Shown: positions 36,850-45,274 of the stretch, piece by piece
Layout: every line of letters begins with the position of its first letter
Position numbering within the stretch: the first letter of the stretch is position 1
From: Pseudoxanthomonas suwonensis 11-1
Lineage (GTDB): Bacteria; Pseudomonadota; Gammaproteobacteria; Xanthomonadales; Xanthomonadaceae
Reading direction: 5' to 3'
Length of the DNA: 64,000 nt
NCBI RefSeq assembly: GCF_000185965.1
Contig: NC_014924.1
Span: forward strand, 496,001-560,000
Position numbers and translations under genes: made by a program
Notes under the pieces: generated by a model
Seen by the model: the letters and a program-made list of their open reading frames with translations, nothing else
What the model was told of the DNA's origin: nothing
Databases searched by the model: none

Positions 36850-37614
36850 TCATCGCTGCGACGGCTCCGGCAGCGGTGCGTCGACGCGGTCGTACAGCAG
36901 GTCCCACACCCCATGGCCCAGCTTCAGGCCGCGGCGCTCGAAGTGGGTTTCCGGACGCCACTCCGGGCGCTGCACGTGGCCGCGCGGGCCGGCGCGGTTG
37001 GCCAGGCCGGCGGTTTCCTCGAGCACGTCCCACATGTGCTCGGCGTACGGCTCCCAGTCGGTGGCCAGGTGCAGGCGGCCGCCGATGCGCAGCTTGCGCA
37101 CCAGCAGGGCGGCGAACTCCGGCTGCACCAGGCGGCGCTTGTTGTGGCGCTTCTTGTGCCAGGGATCGGGGAAGTAGATCCGGATCTCGTCCAGGACGCC
37201 GTCGGCGACCTCGTTGCGCAGCACTTCCACCGCGTCGTGGTGGTAGAGGCGCACGTGGTCGCTGCCATCGGCGGCCAGCGCGTTGAGCAGGCGGCCCACG
37301 CCGGGGGCGTGGACTTCCAGGCCGATGTAGTTGCGCGACGGATCCTGTTGCGCGGCGAAGCGCAGCGCTTCGCCATTGCCGAAGCCGATCTCCAGCACCA
37401 GCGGCGCGGTGCGGCCGAAGGCGGCGGCGTAGTCGCGGACCTGGCCGCTGTAGTCCAGGCCGAAGCGCGGCCAGGCCTCGTCGAACGCGCGCTGCTGGGC
37501 CGGGGTGAACCGGCCCTGGCGCAGGACGAAGCTGCGGATCTCGCGCCGGCCTTCGCTGGCGGTGTAGGGCTTGGGCGGGGCCTTGGCACCCTCGCTGGTG
37601 AACGGGTCCGTCAT
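36850..37614 (-). CDS. trmB: tRNA (guanine-N7-)-methyltransferase
   Basis: A 254-residue SAM-dependent methyltransferase that makes m7G46 in the variable loop of tRNAs. The SAM-binding motif is [13 protein letters not shown]; then [16 protein letters not shown], the tRNA-binding/active-site [17 protein letters not shown] and the C-terminal [10 protein letters not shown] and ETHFERRG. The length is typical for proteobacterial TrmB. It lies two bases downstream of thiG, so the two are almost certainly co-transcribed. The linkage to thiamine genes is commonly seen in this group and has no evident functional reason. Confidence 0.95.
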   Translation of the reverse strand: MTDPFTSEGAKAPPKPYTASEGRREIRSFVLRQGRFTPAQQRAFDEAWPRFGLDYSGQVRDYAAAFGRTAPLVLEIGFGNGEALRFAAQQDPSRNYIGLEVHAPGVGRLLNALAADGSDHVRLYHHDAVEVLRNEVADGVLDEIRIYFPDPWHKKRHNKRRLVQPEFAALLVRKLRIGGRLHLATDWEPYAEHMWDVLEETAGLANRAGPRGHVQRPEWRPETHFERRGLKLGHGVWDLLYDRVDAPLPEPSQR

Positions 37615-37616
37615 CG

Positions 37617-38411
37617 TCAGCCGATCAGTCCGTCCACCGGGGAGGAAGCGCTGGCGTAGCGCTTGCGCGGGATGCGGCCGGCACGGAACGCGTCGCGCCC
37701 GGCCTCCACTGCCTTGCGCATGGCGCTGGCCATCAGCACCGGATCCTTGGCGCCGGCGATGGCGGTGTTCATCAGCACGCCGTCGCAGCCCAGCTCCATG
37801 GCGATGGCCGCGTCGGACGCGGTGCCCACGCCGGCGTCGACGATGATCGGCACCTTGGCGTTGTCGATGATCTCCAGCAGGGTGTAGCGGTTCTGGATGC
37901 CCAGGCCCGAACCAATGGGCGCCGCCAGCGGCATCACCGCGCAGCAGCCGATCTGCTCCAGCTGGCGGGCCAGGATCGGGTCGTCGGAGGTGTAGACCAT
38001 CACGTCGAAACCGTCGGCCACCAGCAGCTCGGCGGCCTTGAGGGTCTGGACCACGTCCGGGTACAGGGTGCGCTGGTCGCCCAGCACCTCGAGCTTGACC
38101 AGGTTGTGGCCGTCCAGCAGCTCGCGCGCGAGCCTGCAGGTGCGCACCGCGTCCTCGGCGGTGTAGCAGCCGGCGGTGTTGGGCAGGATGGTGTAGCGCT
38201 CCGGCGGCAGCACGTCGAGCAGGTTGGGCTCGCCCGGGTTCTGGCCGATGTTGGTGCGGCGGATGGCGACGGTGACGATCTGGGCACCGGCGGCCTCGGT
38301 GGCACGACGGGTCTCGTCGAGATCCTTGAACTTGCCGGTGCCGGTCAGCAGGCGCGAATGGAAGGTCCGGCCGGCGATGACCAGCGGATCGGAAGCAGGG
38401 ACGTTATTCAT
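37617..38411 (-). CDS. thiG: Thiazole synthase
   Basis: A 264-residue TIM-barrel enzyme that forms the thiazole phosphate of thiamine from deoxyxylulose phosphate, dehydroglycine and ThiS thiocarboxylate. Visible blocks are [12 protein letters not shown] at the N-terminus, [47 protein letters not shown] with the Schiff-base lysine region, and the phosphate-binding end [20 protein letters not shown]. It lies 54 bases after thiS and two bases before trmB in one operon on the minus strand. Confidence 0.96.
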   Translation of the reverse strand: MNNVPASDPLVIAGRTFHSRLLTGTGKFKDLDETRRATEAAGAQIVTVAIRRTNIGQNPGEPNLLDVLPPERYTILPNTAGCYTAEDAVRTCRLARELLDGHNLVKLEVLGDQRTLYPDVVQTLKAAELLVADGFDVMVYTSDDPILARQLEQIGCCAVMPLAAPIGSGLGIQNRYTLLEIIDNAKVPIIVDAGVGTASDAAIAMELGCDGVLMNTAIAGAKDPVLMASAMRKAVEAGRDAFRAGRIPRKRYASASSPVDGLIG

Positions 38412-38465
38412 CGGCCGATTATGGCCCGCGGCGCGTGCAGGCGGAACCGGCGCGATGCCCGGCGC

Positions 38466-38666
38466 TCAGCCGCCGCCCAGGGCGTGGACCACCTCGACCC
38501 GGTCGCCGTTGGCCAGCGGGTGGGTGGGATGGCTGCCGCGCGGCACGATTTCGCCGTTGACCTCGACCGCGACCCGGCGCCCGGCCAGGCCCTCGGCGTC
38601 CAGCAGGGAGGCGATGGTGGTTCCGGCCGCGACGGTGCGCGGCTCTCCATTGAGCACGATTTCCAT
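38466..38666 (-). CDS. thiS: Sulfur carrier protein ThiS
   Basis: A 66-residue ubiquitin-fold sulfur carrier. The C-terminus ends in HALGGG, so it has the diglycine that is adenylated and converted to a thiocarboxylate before donating sulfur to ThiG. The beta-grasp pattern is clear (MEIVLNGEPRTV, VAVEVNGEIVPRGSH, GDRVEVVHALGGG). The ATG at 38666 gives the canonical N-terminus; an upstream in-frame ATG adds 12 residues and is not supported. It is the first gene of thiS-thiG-trmB. No TPP riboswitch is visible upstream. Confidence 0.93.
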   Translation of the reverse strand: MEIVLNGEPRTVAAGTTIASLLDAEGLAGRRVAVEVNGEIVPRGSHPTHPLANGDRVEVVHALGGG

Positions 38667-38805
38667 GGCCGTGATTGTGGCATTCCGCCGCGCCTGCCGC
38701 ACCGCAGCGTGGAGCCGGCGCGCGCATGGCCGATCATTGCGGGGATCGTTACCGTTTCAACCAACCATCCCGCCGCTCGCCACGACCGGCACCAAGGAGT
38801 TCCGC

Positions 38806-40596
38806 ATGTCCACCCGTCCCCTGCGCAAGCTGCTGCCGCTGGCTCTCGCCCTGGCCGTCGCCCCGGCCGCCGCCGGCGAGTACAGCCGCACCGTGTTCTT
38901 CGGCGACAGCCTGACCGACTCGGGCCACTTCCGCAGCCAGATCCCCGCATCGGCGCGGCCGTTCACCGGCAAGTTCACCACCAACCCGGCGCTGGTCTGG
39001 TCCGAGTACCTGGCCCGCTACTACGGCACCGACGCGACCACCGCGGTCGAGGGCGGCGACAACTACGCCCAGGGCGGCTCGCGCGCCGCGGTGCCCAATG
39101 GCCCGGCCGACAGCACCCTGACCCAGGTCAACGCCTACCTCGCCGCCAGCGGCGGCCGTGCCGACGCTGACGCCCTGTACACCGTGTGGACCGGCGCCAA
39201 CGACCTGTTCGCGATCGCTTCCGGCGCCCCGGTCGAGTCGACCATCGCCACTGCGATCGGCGGCACCGTGCAGGCGGTGGGCGCGCTGGACGCGGCCGGC
39301 GCCCGCTACATCCTGGTGCCGAGCCTGCCCGACATGGGCATGACCCCCGACGCGATCGCCGCCGGCCCCATCGGCCAGGCCACGCTGACCGCGCTGGCCA
39401 CCAACTACAACCAGGCCCTGTACGGCGCCCTGGGCCAGGCCGGCTACAAGGTGATCCCGCTGGATACCTTCAGCCTGCTGCGCGAGATCGCCGCCAGTCC
39501 GTCCACCTACGGCTTCACCAACGTCACCGGCACCGCCTGCCAGCCGCCGGGCGCCAGCTCGCTGACCTGCACCCCGGCCTCCTACGTGTCGCCGGATGCC
39601 GGCCAGACCTACCTGTTCGCCGATGGCGTGCATCCGTCCGGCGCCGCCCACGAGATGCTGGGCCAGTACGCGCTGTCGGTGCTGGAAGGCCCGCGCCTGG
39701 CCGCGGTCATCCCGTATTCGGCCACGGTCACCGGCCGCAGCCGCGCCGACCAGGTCGCTACCCACGTCCGCGGCCAGGCCCCGGCCGGCACCCGCTGGTG
39801 GGGCGGCCTGCGCGCCGACCACCAGCGCTACGGCCATGGCGAGCTGTACGACGGCATCGCCCCGGCCGCGCTGTTCGGCATGGACTGGTCCAACGGCAAC
39901 GGCCTGGTCGCCGGCGGCTTCGCCGCCTACGGCCGCATGGATGCCGACTTCGGCGGCGACCGCGGCGGCTTCACCCAGGCCGACACCACCCTCGGCGCCT
40001 TCGCCGGCTGGTACGGCGAGCGCGCCTGGGTCAACGGCCAGGTCAGCTACACCCGCCTGGACGTGGACGTGGACCGCGAGGTCCGCATCGGCCCGGCGGT
40101 GCGCCGCCACTCCGGCTCGGCCGACGGCGACGCGACCGCGGTCGGCCTGTCGAGCGGCTACCAGTTCGGCAACGGCGCGCTGCGCCACGGCCCGGTGGCC
40201 TCGCTGCTGTGGCAGCAGGTCGAGCTGGACGGCTGGACCGAGGGCAACGCCTCCTCCAGCGCGCTGATCCTGCCGGACCAGTCGCGCGACTCGCTGGTCG
40301 GCAGCCTGGGCTGGCAGCTCAGCTATGACGCCGGCGGCTTCGCCCCGTACGCGCGCGCCACCTGGGACCGCGAGTTCGAGGACGAGGCCGGGCAGGCCAC
40401 CGCGCGCCTGCAGAGCCTGCCGGGCATGTCCTACGCGGTGCCCGGCCTGGGCATGGACGACAGCTACGGCACCGTCGTCCTGGGTGCACGCTTCGACCTG
40501 TTCGGGCTCAAGGCCGACCTCGGTGCGCGCAGCACCTTCGAGCGCAGCGGCGGCAGCGATGCCGGCCTGTTCCTGGGCCTCGGCGGCAGCTTCTGA
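38806..40596 (+). CDS. GDSL-type esterase autotransporter
   Basis: A 596-residue type V secreted esterase like EstA of Pseudomonas. A signal peptide (residues 1-23) leads to a passenger with the SGNH catalytic blocks: FFGDSLTDSG (Ser35), the block II Gly in NYAQGGS, block III TGANDLF, and block V DGVHPSG with the catalytic Asp and His. Residues about 320-596 are a C-terminal autotransporter barrel with alternating aromatic strands and a terminal Phe (LGLGGSF), as expected for outer-membrane insertion. It should hydrolyse lipids or esters at the cell surface. The start has AAGGAG seven bases upstream. It is monocistronic, divergent from thiS, with a terminator after the stop. Confidence 0.93.
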   Translation: MSTRPLRKLLPLALALAVAPAAAGEYSRTVFFGDSLTDSGHFRSQIPASARPFTGKFTTNPALVWSEYLARYYGTDATTAVEGGDNYAQGGSRAAVPNGPADSTLTQVNAYLAASGGRADADALYTVWTGANDLFAIASGAPVESTIATAIGGTVQAVGALDAAGARYILVPSLPDMGMTPDAIAAGPIGQATLTALATNYNQALYGALGQAGYKVIPLDTFSLLREIAASPSTYGFTNVTGTACQPPGASSLTCTPASYVSPDAGQTYLFADGVHPSGAAHEMLGQYALSVLEGPRLAAVIPYSATVTGRSRADQVATHVRGQAPAGTRWWGGLRADHQRYGHGELYDGIAPAALFGMDWSNGNGLVAGGFAAYGRMDADFGGDRGGFTQADTTLGAFAGWYGERAWVNGQVSYTRLDVDVDREVRIGPAVRRHSGSADGDATAVGLSSGYQFGNGALRHGPVASLLWQQVELDGWTEGNASSSALILPDQSRDSLVGSLGWQLSYDAGGFAPYARATWDREFEDEAGQATARLQSLPGMSYAVPGLGMDDSYGTVVLGARFDLFGLKADLGARSTFERSGGSDAGLFLGLGGSF

Positions 40597-40597
40597 G

Positions 40598-40620
40598 GCC
40601 CGTGCGCGGCGGGCACGGGC
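40598..40620 (+). terminator. Terminator hairpin after the autotransporter gene
   Basis: GCCCGTGC and GCACGGGC form an 8-bp stem with a 7-base loop one base after the stop codon. GTTG follows, a weak T-tract. Confidence 0.55.
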
Positions 40621-40660
40621 GTTGCGCCGGTGCCCGCCTGCCGCATAGACTTCGGCCCGT

Positions 40661-40734
40661 GCGGGTGTAGTTCAATGGTAGAACTGCAGCTTCCCAAGCT
40701 GCTAACGTGGGTTCGATTCCCATCACCCGCTCCA
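40661..40734 (+). tRNA. tRNA-Gly (anticodon CCC)
   Basis: A 74-base cloverleaf with encoded CCA. The acceptor GCGGGTG pairs with CACCCGC, and the discriminator is T. The D arm GTTC...GAAC, anticodon stem GCAGC/GCTGC with loop TTCCCAA (anticodon CCC, reads GGG) and T arm GTGGG-TTCGATT-CCCAT are all present. It is a single tRNA gene between the autotransporter gene and rimK. Confidence 0.97.
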
Positions 40735-40801
40735 ACTTCCCGGGACGCCGCGATGACCGCGGCGTCTTGCGTTTCCGGGCGACGCACAAGGGCCGCGCGC
40801 G

Positions 40802-41689
40802 ATGAAACTGGCGATCCTTTCCCGCAACGGTTCGCTGTATTCGACCCGGCGCCTGGTCGAGGCCGCGCGTACCCGCGGCCACACCGTCCGGGTGCTCGAT
40901 CCGTTGCGCTGCTACATGCGCATCGCCCCCGGCGGCTTCGCCATGCGCTACAAGGGCAGGCCGGTGTCCGGCTACGACGCGGTGATCCCGCGCATCGGCA
41001 CCTCGGTCACCCGCTATGCCACGGCAGTGCTGCGCCAGTTCGAGCTGATGGGCAGCTGGACCCCCAATCCCTCCGACGCGATCCTGCGTTCGCGCGACAA
41101 GCTGCGAGCGCACCAGCTGCTGGCGGCGCAGGGCATCGACCTGCCGACCACCGTGTTCGGCGACAGCCCCGACGACACCGACGACCTGCTCTCGCTGCTC
41201 GGTCCGCCGCCGCACGTGGTCAAGCTCAACGAGGGCACCCAGGGCGCCGGCGTGGTCCTGACCGAGAAGGCCTCGGCCTCGCGCGCCACGGTCGAGGCGC
41301 TGCGCGGGCTGTACGCCAACTTCCTGGTGCAGGAGTTCGTGGCCGAGGCCTTGGGCGCCGACCTGCGCTGCTTCGTGGTCGGCGACCGGGTGGTGGCGGC
41401 GATGCGCCGCCAGGCCGCCGAAGGCGAGTTCCGCTCCAACCTGCACCGCGGCGGCCAGGCCAGCCCGGCCGAGGCCAGCGCCCGGGAACAGGAGGTGGCG
41501 GTGCGTTCGGCCCAGGCCCTCGGCCTGGAGGTCGCCGGCGTGGACCTGATCGCCTCCGGACGTGGCCCGCTGGTGCTGGAGGTCAACTCGACCCCGGGGC
41601 TGGAAGGCATCGAGAGCGCGAGCGGGGTGGACGTGGCCGGCGCCATCATCGAGCACATGGCGACCCGGGTTCGGTCGCGGAATCAATGA
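40802..41689 (+). CDS. rimK: RimK-type ATP-grasp alpha-L-glutamate ligase
   Basis: A 295-residue ATP-grasp enzyme of the RimK family, which adds glutamate residues to the C-terminus of ribosomal protein S6. It has the N-terminal [36 protein letters not shown], the ATP-grasp Lys and glycine loop [20 protein letters not shown]-type [26 protein letters not shown], and the Mg-binding [21 protein letters not shown]. The length and motifs match RimK closely. It begins 67 bases after the tRNA. A candidate PhoP-box promoter and an intrinsic terminator follow the stop. Confidence 0.93.
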   Translation: MKLAILSRNGSLYSTRRLVEAARTRGHTVRVLDPLRCYMRIAPGGFAMRYKGRPVSGYDAVIPRIGTSVTRYATAVLRQFELMGSWTPNPSDAILRSRDKLRAHQLLAAQGIDLPTTVFGDSPDDTDDLLSLLGPPPHVVKLNEGTQGAGVVLTEKASASRATVEALRGLYANFLVQEFVAEALGADLRCFVVGDRVVAAMRRQAAEGEFRSNLHRGGQASPAEASAREQEVAVRSAQALGLEVAGVDLIASGRGPLVLEVNSTPGLEGIESASGVDVAGAIIEHMATRVRSRNQ

Positions 41690-41707
41690 GTTACGCGAGT
41701 CCCGGCG

Positions 41708-41743
41708 GTTTTAACAGCGGTTTAATCGGGCCCGCCGTAGTCT
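41708..41743 (+). promoter_or_regulatory. Candidate PhoP-box promoter upstream of the phoPQ operon
   Basis: GTTTTA-ACAGC-GGTTTA (41708-41724) fits the PhoP box described in enterobacteria, (T/G)GTTTA-N5-(T/G)GTTTA, with one mismatch. TAGTCT (41738-41743) is a plausible -10, 13 bases further on, close to the 12-base spacing of class I PhoP promoters in which the box replaces the -35. The gene pair downstream is a PhoP/PhoQ-type system. A second, conventional promoter may be TTGCTC/CAGAAT (41884-41912, 17-bp spacer). Confidence 0.45.
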
Positions 41744-41749
41744 CGCCCG

Positions 41750-41858
41750 GACCGCAGCTCCACACGCCATCGGCCGGGTCCTCGTCCGGCAGTGGCCAGG
41801 GAATACGGTAATCGGGGCACTTCTTTGGCCCAGGCGGTCCTCCAGCCTGGGCTTTTTT
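41750..41858 (+). ncRNA. Possible terminated leader or small RNA before the phoPQ operon
   Basis: A transcript from the candidate PhoP-box promoter would begin near 41750 and end at the intrinsic terminator at 41858, giving about 110 nt. No reading frame in it has a ribosome site. The 5' segment GGACCGC (41749-41755) is exactly complementary to GCGGTCC (41834-41840) in the terminator arm and loop, so an alternative fold could exist. It may be an independent small RNA, an attenuator for the operon, or only the 3' part of the rimK transcript. Confidence 0.3.
41828..41858 (+). terminator. Intrinsic terminator between rimK and the phoPQ operon
   Basis: GCCCAGGC, a 9-base loop and GCCTGGGC form an 8-bp stem that is followed directly by TTTTTT. 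This is the most canonical intrinsic terminator in the window. It lies 139 bases after the rimK stop and 102 bases before the next start. Confidence 0.9.
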
Positions 41859-41959
41859 GTGTCGGCGTTCGCGTCGACCATGTTTGCTCCGTCACGCGGC
41901 CGTCGGCAGAATCCGGACGACCGCGGCCGTCACGGCGCACCGCCAGCCAGAGGTAACTC

Positions 41960-42397
41960 GTGAAGAAAGCCTTTCTGTTCCCGCTCCTGGGCTTGGCCCT
42001 GGCGGCGGACCCGCTGGTCGACGTCAACCGCCCGTTCGAGGAGCAGCGCAGCACCATCCTCGCCCAACTCAACGACGGCACTACCTACTCGGAGATCAGC
42101 GCCGACGACCGCCGCCGCGTGGTCAGTTCGCTCAATCGCATCTCCGGGCTGCTCGACAACCGCGAGGCTTCGGAACTGCCGGAGGCGACGCGGGTCGAAG
42201 TCTTCAACGAACAGGAGCTGGTGAACGCGCTGCTGGCCGGCGCCCGCGAGGACAGCCGCCTGGTTTGCAAGCGCGAGAAGAAGACCGGTTCCAACCGCCC
42301 GACCAACAACTGCATGACCGTGGCCGAACGCCGCCGCGCGCAGGAGGAGTCGCAGGCCGAGATGCAGAAGCTGCTCCGCCGCCCCATATCCCCCTAA
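41960..42397 (+). CDS. Exported protein of unknown function, first gene of the phoPQ operon
   Basis: A 145-residue protein. A short signal peptide (MKKAFLFPLLGLALAAD, likely cut after ALA) is followed by a helical, acidic-to-basic charged region (ADDRRRVVSSLNRISGLLDN, RVEVFNEQELVNALLAGARED), a single Cys pair (LVCKRE...NNCMT) that could form a disulfide, and a basic helical tail (RRRAQEESQAEMQKLLRR). It starts with GTG, with AGAGG seven bases upstream. It ends 13 bases before phoP, so it is probably co-transcribed with the two-component system. It might be a periplasmic modulator of the sensor, but that is inference from position. Confidence 0.75.
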   Translation: MKKAFLFPLLGLALAADPLVDVNRPFEEQRSTILAQLNDGTTYSEISADDRRRVVSSLNRISGLLDNREASELPEATRVEVFNEQELVNALLAGAREDSRLVCKREKKTGSNRPTNNCMTVAERRRAQEESQAEMQKLLRRPISP

Positions 42398-42410
42398 GCT
42401 GGAGTTCCAA

Positions 42411-43094
42411 GTGCGCATCCTCGTCATCGAAGACAACAGCGACATCGCCGCAAACCTCGGCGACTACCTCGAGGACCGTGGCCATACGGTCGATTTCGCC
42501 GCCGATGGCGTGACCGGCCTGCACCTGGCCGTGGTCCACGACTTCGATGCCATCGTGCTGGACCTGAACCTGCCGGGCATGGACGGCATCGAGGTCTGCC
42601 GCAAGCTGCGCAACGAAGCGCGCAAGCAGACCCCGGTGCTGATGCTCACCGCCCGCGACAGCCTGGAGAACAAGCTCGCCGGCTTCGACTCCGGCGCCGA
42701 CGACTACCTGATCAAGCCGTTCGCGCTGCAGGAGGTCGAGGTCCGGCTCAATGCCCTGGCCCGCCGTGGCAAGGGCGTGCAGACCCGGGTCCTCAACACC
42801 GGCGACCTCGAATACAACCTGGACACCCTGGAGGTGCGGCGCGAGGGCCGGCTGCTGCAGCTCAACCCGACCGCGCTGAAGATCCTGCAGGCGCTGATGG
42901 AGGCCTCGCCGGCGGTGGTCACCCGCCAGGAACTGGAAACGCGGGTGTGGGGCGAGGAACTGCCCGATTCGGATTCCCTGCGGGTGCACATCCACGGGCT
43001 GAGGGCGGTGGTGGACAAGCCGTTCGCCACCCCCTACATCCAGACGCGACATGGCATCGGTTACCGCATCGCAGCCCCCGAAGGTGGCAACTGA
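42411..43094 (+). CDS. phoP: PhoP-type OmpR-family response regulator
   Basis: A 227-residue regulator. The receiver domain (residues 1-118) has the acidic residues IEDN at 7-9, phospho-acceptor D51 in VLDLNLPGMDG, T80 and K102 in LIKPF. The winged helix DNA-binding domain (residues about 128-225) has the OmpR pattern VVTRQELETRVWGEE and VHIHGLRAVVDKPF...GIGYRI. It closely resembles the protein called PhoP in Xanthomonas, where PhoPQ responds to low divalent cations or host cues. The start is GTG with GGAG seven bases upstream. Autoregulation is suggested by the PhoP-box-like site about 700 bases upstream, ahead of the operon. Confidence 0.9.
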   Translation: MRILVIEDNSDIAANLGDYLEDRGHTVDFAADGVTGLHLAVVHDFDAIVLDLNLPGMDGIEVCRKLRNEARKQTPVLMLTARDSLENKLAGFDSGADDYLIKPFALQEVEVRLNALARRGKGVQTRVLNTGDLEYNLDTLEVRREGRLLQLNPTALKILQALMEASPAVVTRQELETRVWGEELPDSDSLRVHIHGLRAVVDKPFATPYIQTRHGIGYRIAAPEGGN

Positions 43095-44445
43095 CCCCAC
43101 GCCGGCGGAAAGCCCCCAGGGCCGCCGCCGGCCGCGTCGCTTCCGGCGGCGCCTGCGCACCCGCATCATCCTCTCGTTCCTGCTGCTGGGCACCGGCCTG
43201 ACGGCACTGTTCGCGTTCCTCACCGACTACGCGCGCCAGCGCGTGGAGAGCCAGCTGGTCGAGGACGTGATGAACCGCAACATCAACGAGTACGCGCGCA
43301 GGTTCTACGTCGACCCGACCCGCAACCCGGACCTGCCGGTGCAGCAGATGTACGGGCGGGTGGTGAAGCGCGAGGACTTCGAACAGCTGCGCCAGGACGA
43401 ACCGGACTGGTACGAGCTGCCCGACGGGATCCACAACATCGTCGGCAGCGACGAGGATGGCGAGCCGTTCGCCTACAAGCTGGCGGTGCGCAAGACCCCG
43501 GACGAGTGGTTCTTCCTCGCCTACGACATGACCCAGGCGCTGCGCGGCGAAGCCCAGCTCAAGCGCGCGCTGTTCGCCTCGCTGCTGCTGTTCAGCGGGC
43601 TTTCGCTGCTGATCGGCTGGTGGTCGGCATCGCGGGTCATGCGCCCGGTGACCGAGCTGGCCGCACGCCTGCGCGCCTACCGCGGCAGCAGCCAGCCGAA
43701 GCGGCTGGCCGGGCATTTCCCGGAGGACGAGGTCGGCCAGCTGGCCGAGGCGCTGGACGACTACGCCACGCGCCTGACCGAGGTCGTGCAGCGCGACCGC
43801 GAGTTCAACGCCGACGTCAGCCACGAACTGCGCACCCCGCTGGCGGTGATCAAGGGCGCGGTCGAGCTGCTGCTCTCGCGCCAGGACCTGGACGAGCGCA
43901 CCCGTGCGCGCCTGCTGCGCATCCAGCGTGCCGAGCAGCAGTGCAGCGACCTGATCGGCTCGCTGCTGCTGCTGTCGCGCAACGAGCGCGGCCAGGGCCG
44001 CAGCGACGTGGCCGTGGTCGCCGAGCAGCTGCTGGAATCGCACCGCGCCCAGCTCGGCGGCAAGTCCCTGGAGCTGCACCTGCAGGGCGAGGAGGGCGGG
44101 CTGGTGGTCGAGGCCCCGGAGGCCGCGCTGTCGGTGGCGCTGGGCAACCTGATCGGCAACGCGGTCAAGTACACGCCGTCCGGCGAGGTGGTGGTGAAGC
44201 TGGGCGACGACGCGGTCCAGGTGATCGATACCGGCCCGGGCCTCAGCCCCGAGGATGCGCACGGCCTGTTCCGTCGCGGCTACCGCGGCACCCATGCAGG
44301 GCATTCGCAGGGCGCGGGCATCGGCCTGTCCATCGTCAGCCGCCTGTGCGAGCTGTACGGCTGGGAGGTCAGCGTGCGTCCGCGCGAGGACGGCCAGACC
44401 GGCGTGGTCGCGACCCTGGCCTTCGGCGGGGGTGGCCGGCGCTGA
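43051..44445 (+). CDS. phoQ: PhoQ-type sensor histidine kinase
   Basis: A 464-residue membrane kinase. The N-terminal tail is basic (GRRRPRRFRRRLRTR), then TM1 at 37-58, a periplasmic sensor at 59-172 and TM2 at 173-193. A HAMP-like linker follows (SRVMRPVTELAARLRAYR). The dimerisation helix carries H258 in DVSHELRTPLAVIKG, and the ATP-binding domain has NLIGNAVKYTP (N box), DTGPGLSPED (G1) and GAGIGLSIVSRL (G2). The sensor domain is acidic in part (QDEPDWYELPDG, GSDEDGEPF), which fits divalent-cation binding as known for PhoQ. It overlaps phoP by 44 bases from the ATG at 43051; a GTG at 43084 is an alternative start. Confidence 0.9.
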   Translation: MASVTASQPPKVATDPTPAESPQGRRRPRRFRRRLRTRIILSFLLLGTGLTALFAFLTDYARQRVESQLVEDVMNRNINEYARRFYVDPTRNPDLPVQQMYGRVVKREDFEQLRQDEPDWYELPDGIHNIVGSDEDGEPFAYKLAVRKTPDEWFFLAYDMTQALRGEAQLKRALFASLLLFSGLSLLIGWWSASRVMRPVTELAARLRAYRGSSQPKRLAGHFPEDEVGQLAEALDDYATRLTEVVQRDREFNADVSHELRTPLAVIKGAVELLLSRQDLDERTRARLLRIQRAEQQCSDLIGSLLLLSRNERGQGRSDVAVVAEQLLESHRAQLGGKSLELHLQGEEGGLVVEAPEAALSVALGNLIGNAVKYTPSGEVVVKLGDDAVQVIDTGPGLSPEDAHGLFRRGYRGTHAGHSQGAGIGLSIVSRLCELYGWEVSVRPREDGQTGVVATLAFGGGGRR

Positions 44446-44457
44446 GCGCCGCGCCGG

Positions 44458-45228
44458 CTAGAACCTCAGCCAGAGGCAGCCGTAGCGGCGTTCCATCCCG
44501 AACACGGTACGCGCCGGAGTAGCCGAGCCGGGCAGGGTCTGCTCGACCCGCAGCCCGACCGTGCGTGGCGGCGGTGGGGCCTCAGGCGCCAGCGAGGCCA
44601 CGGTCACCGCTTCCTCCTGGGCCAGTAACGGTCCATCGTCTGGCGTCCCGGCTCCGGCACTGCTGTCCGCCGGCGCCACGCGGATCCAGTCGGGCAGCCA
44701 GCGCGAGGCCTCGGGCTGCGGGGGCTCGCCGGTTTCGGCCAGCAGCGGCTCGGGCACCGGTTCGACCGCCGGCACGGGCGGTGCCGGCGCGACCTCGGCC
44801 AGTACCGGGGCGATGTCGACCAGCGGGCGCGCGGCCAGCTGCTCCAGCCGCCCCAGCACCTTGCTGGCCGAAGTGCCGGAAACGCCGCTCCAGTCGTACA
44901 TGCTGGCCAGGCGGTTGCTGTCGCGGGCGATCAGGGCCCGGCCGAGCTCGCTGGCCAGCTGGGTTGGCGTGCGCGGGCAGCCACCCGGTGACGGTCCGCG
45001 TGGGGACGCGACCGCGCCGGTGATGTTCATCGGCGCGGCGCTGTAGGCCTGCGCTCCTTCCGGCACCCGTTCCACCGCGCCCAGGTCGCTGCAGCGCTGA
45101 TCGGTGAACACGCTGCGCCCGGCCGCGTCGGTGCAGCGGCGCACGCCCTGCGCCGAGGCCGGCGCCGGATCGCACAGCGGCAACAGGGCCAGGGCAATGC
45201 AGGGCAGGAGCAGGGTTCGCCGGGACAT
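44458..45228 (-). CDS. Secreted DUF4124-like protein, unknown function
   Basis: A 256-residue exported protein. A signal peptide (residues 1-27, ending PAPASAQ) is followed by a DUF4124-like motif GVRRCTDAAGRSVFTDQRCSD with a conserved Cys pair. A helical block (TPTQLASELGRALIARDSNRL, then MYDWSGVSGTSASKV) has the look of a conserved core. A long Pro/Ala/Glu-rich linker (residues about 135-225) leads to a C-terminal strand region VFGMERRYGCLWLRF. The linker suggests a flexible periplasmic protein. It is convergent with phoQ, 12 bases apart, and 46 bases downstream of metF on the same strand. Confidence 0.75.
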   Translation of the reverse strand: MSRRTLLLPCIALALLPLCDPAPASAQGVRRCTDAAGRSVFTDQRCSDLGAVERVPEGAQAYSAAPMNITGAVASPRGPSPGGCPRTPTQLASELGRALIARDSNRLASMYDWSGVSGTSASKVLGRLEQLAARPLVDIAPVLAEVAPAPPVPAVEPVPEPLLAETGEPPQPEASRWLPDWIRVAPADSSAGAGTPDDGPLLAQEEAVTVASLAPEAPPPPRTVGLRVEQTLPGSATPARTVFGMERRYGCLWLRF

Positions 45229-45274
45229 GCGGCGAGCCTATCCGGGGTGCCCGTGTACGGGAAGCGACGGCCGT

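Noticed and set aside
38667-38805. TPP riboswitch upstream of thiS
   Set aside because: The leader lacks the conserved CTGAGA and ACCTGA-type segments of the THI element on either strand.
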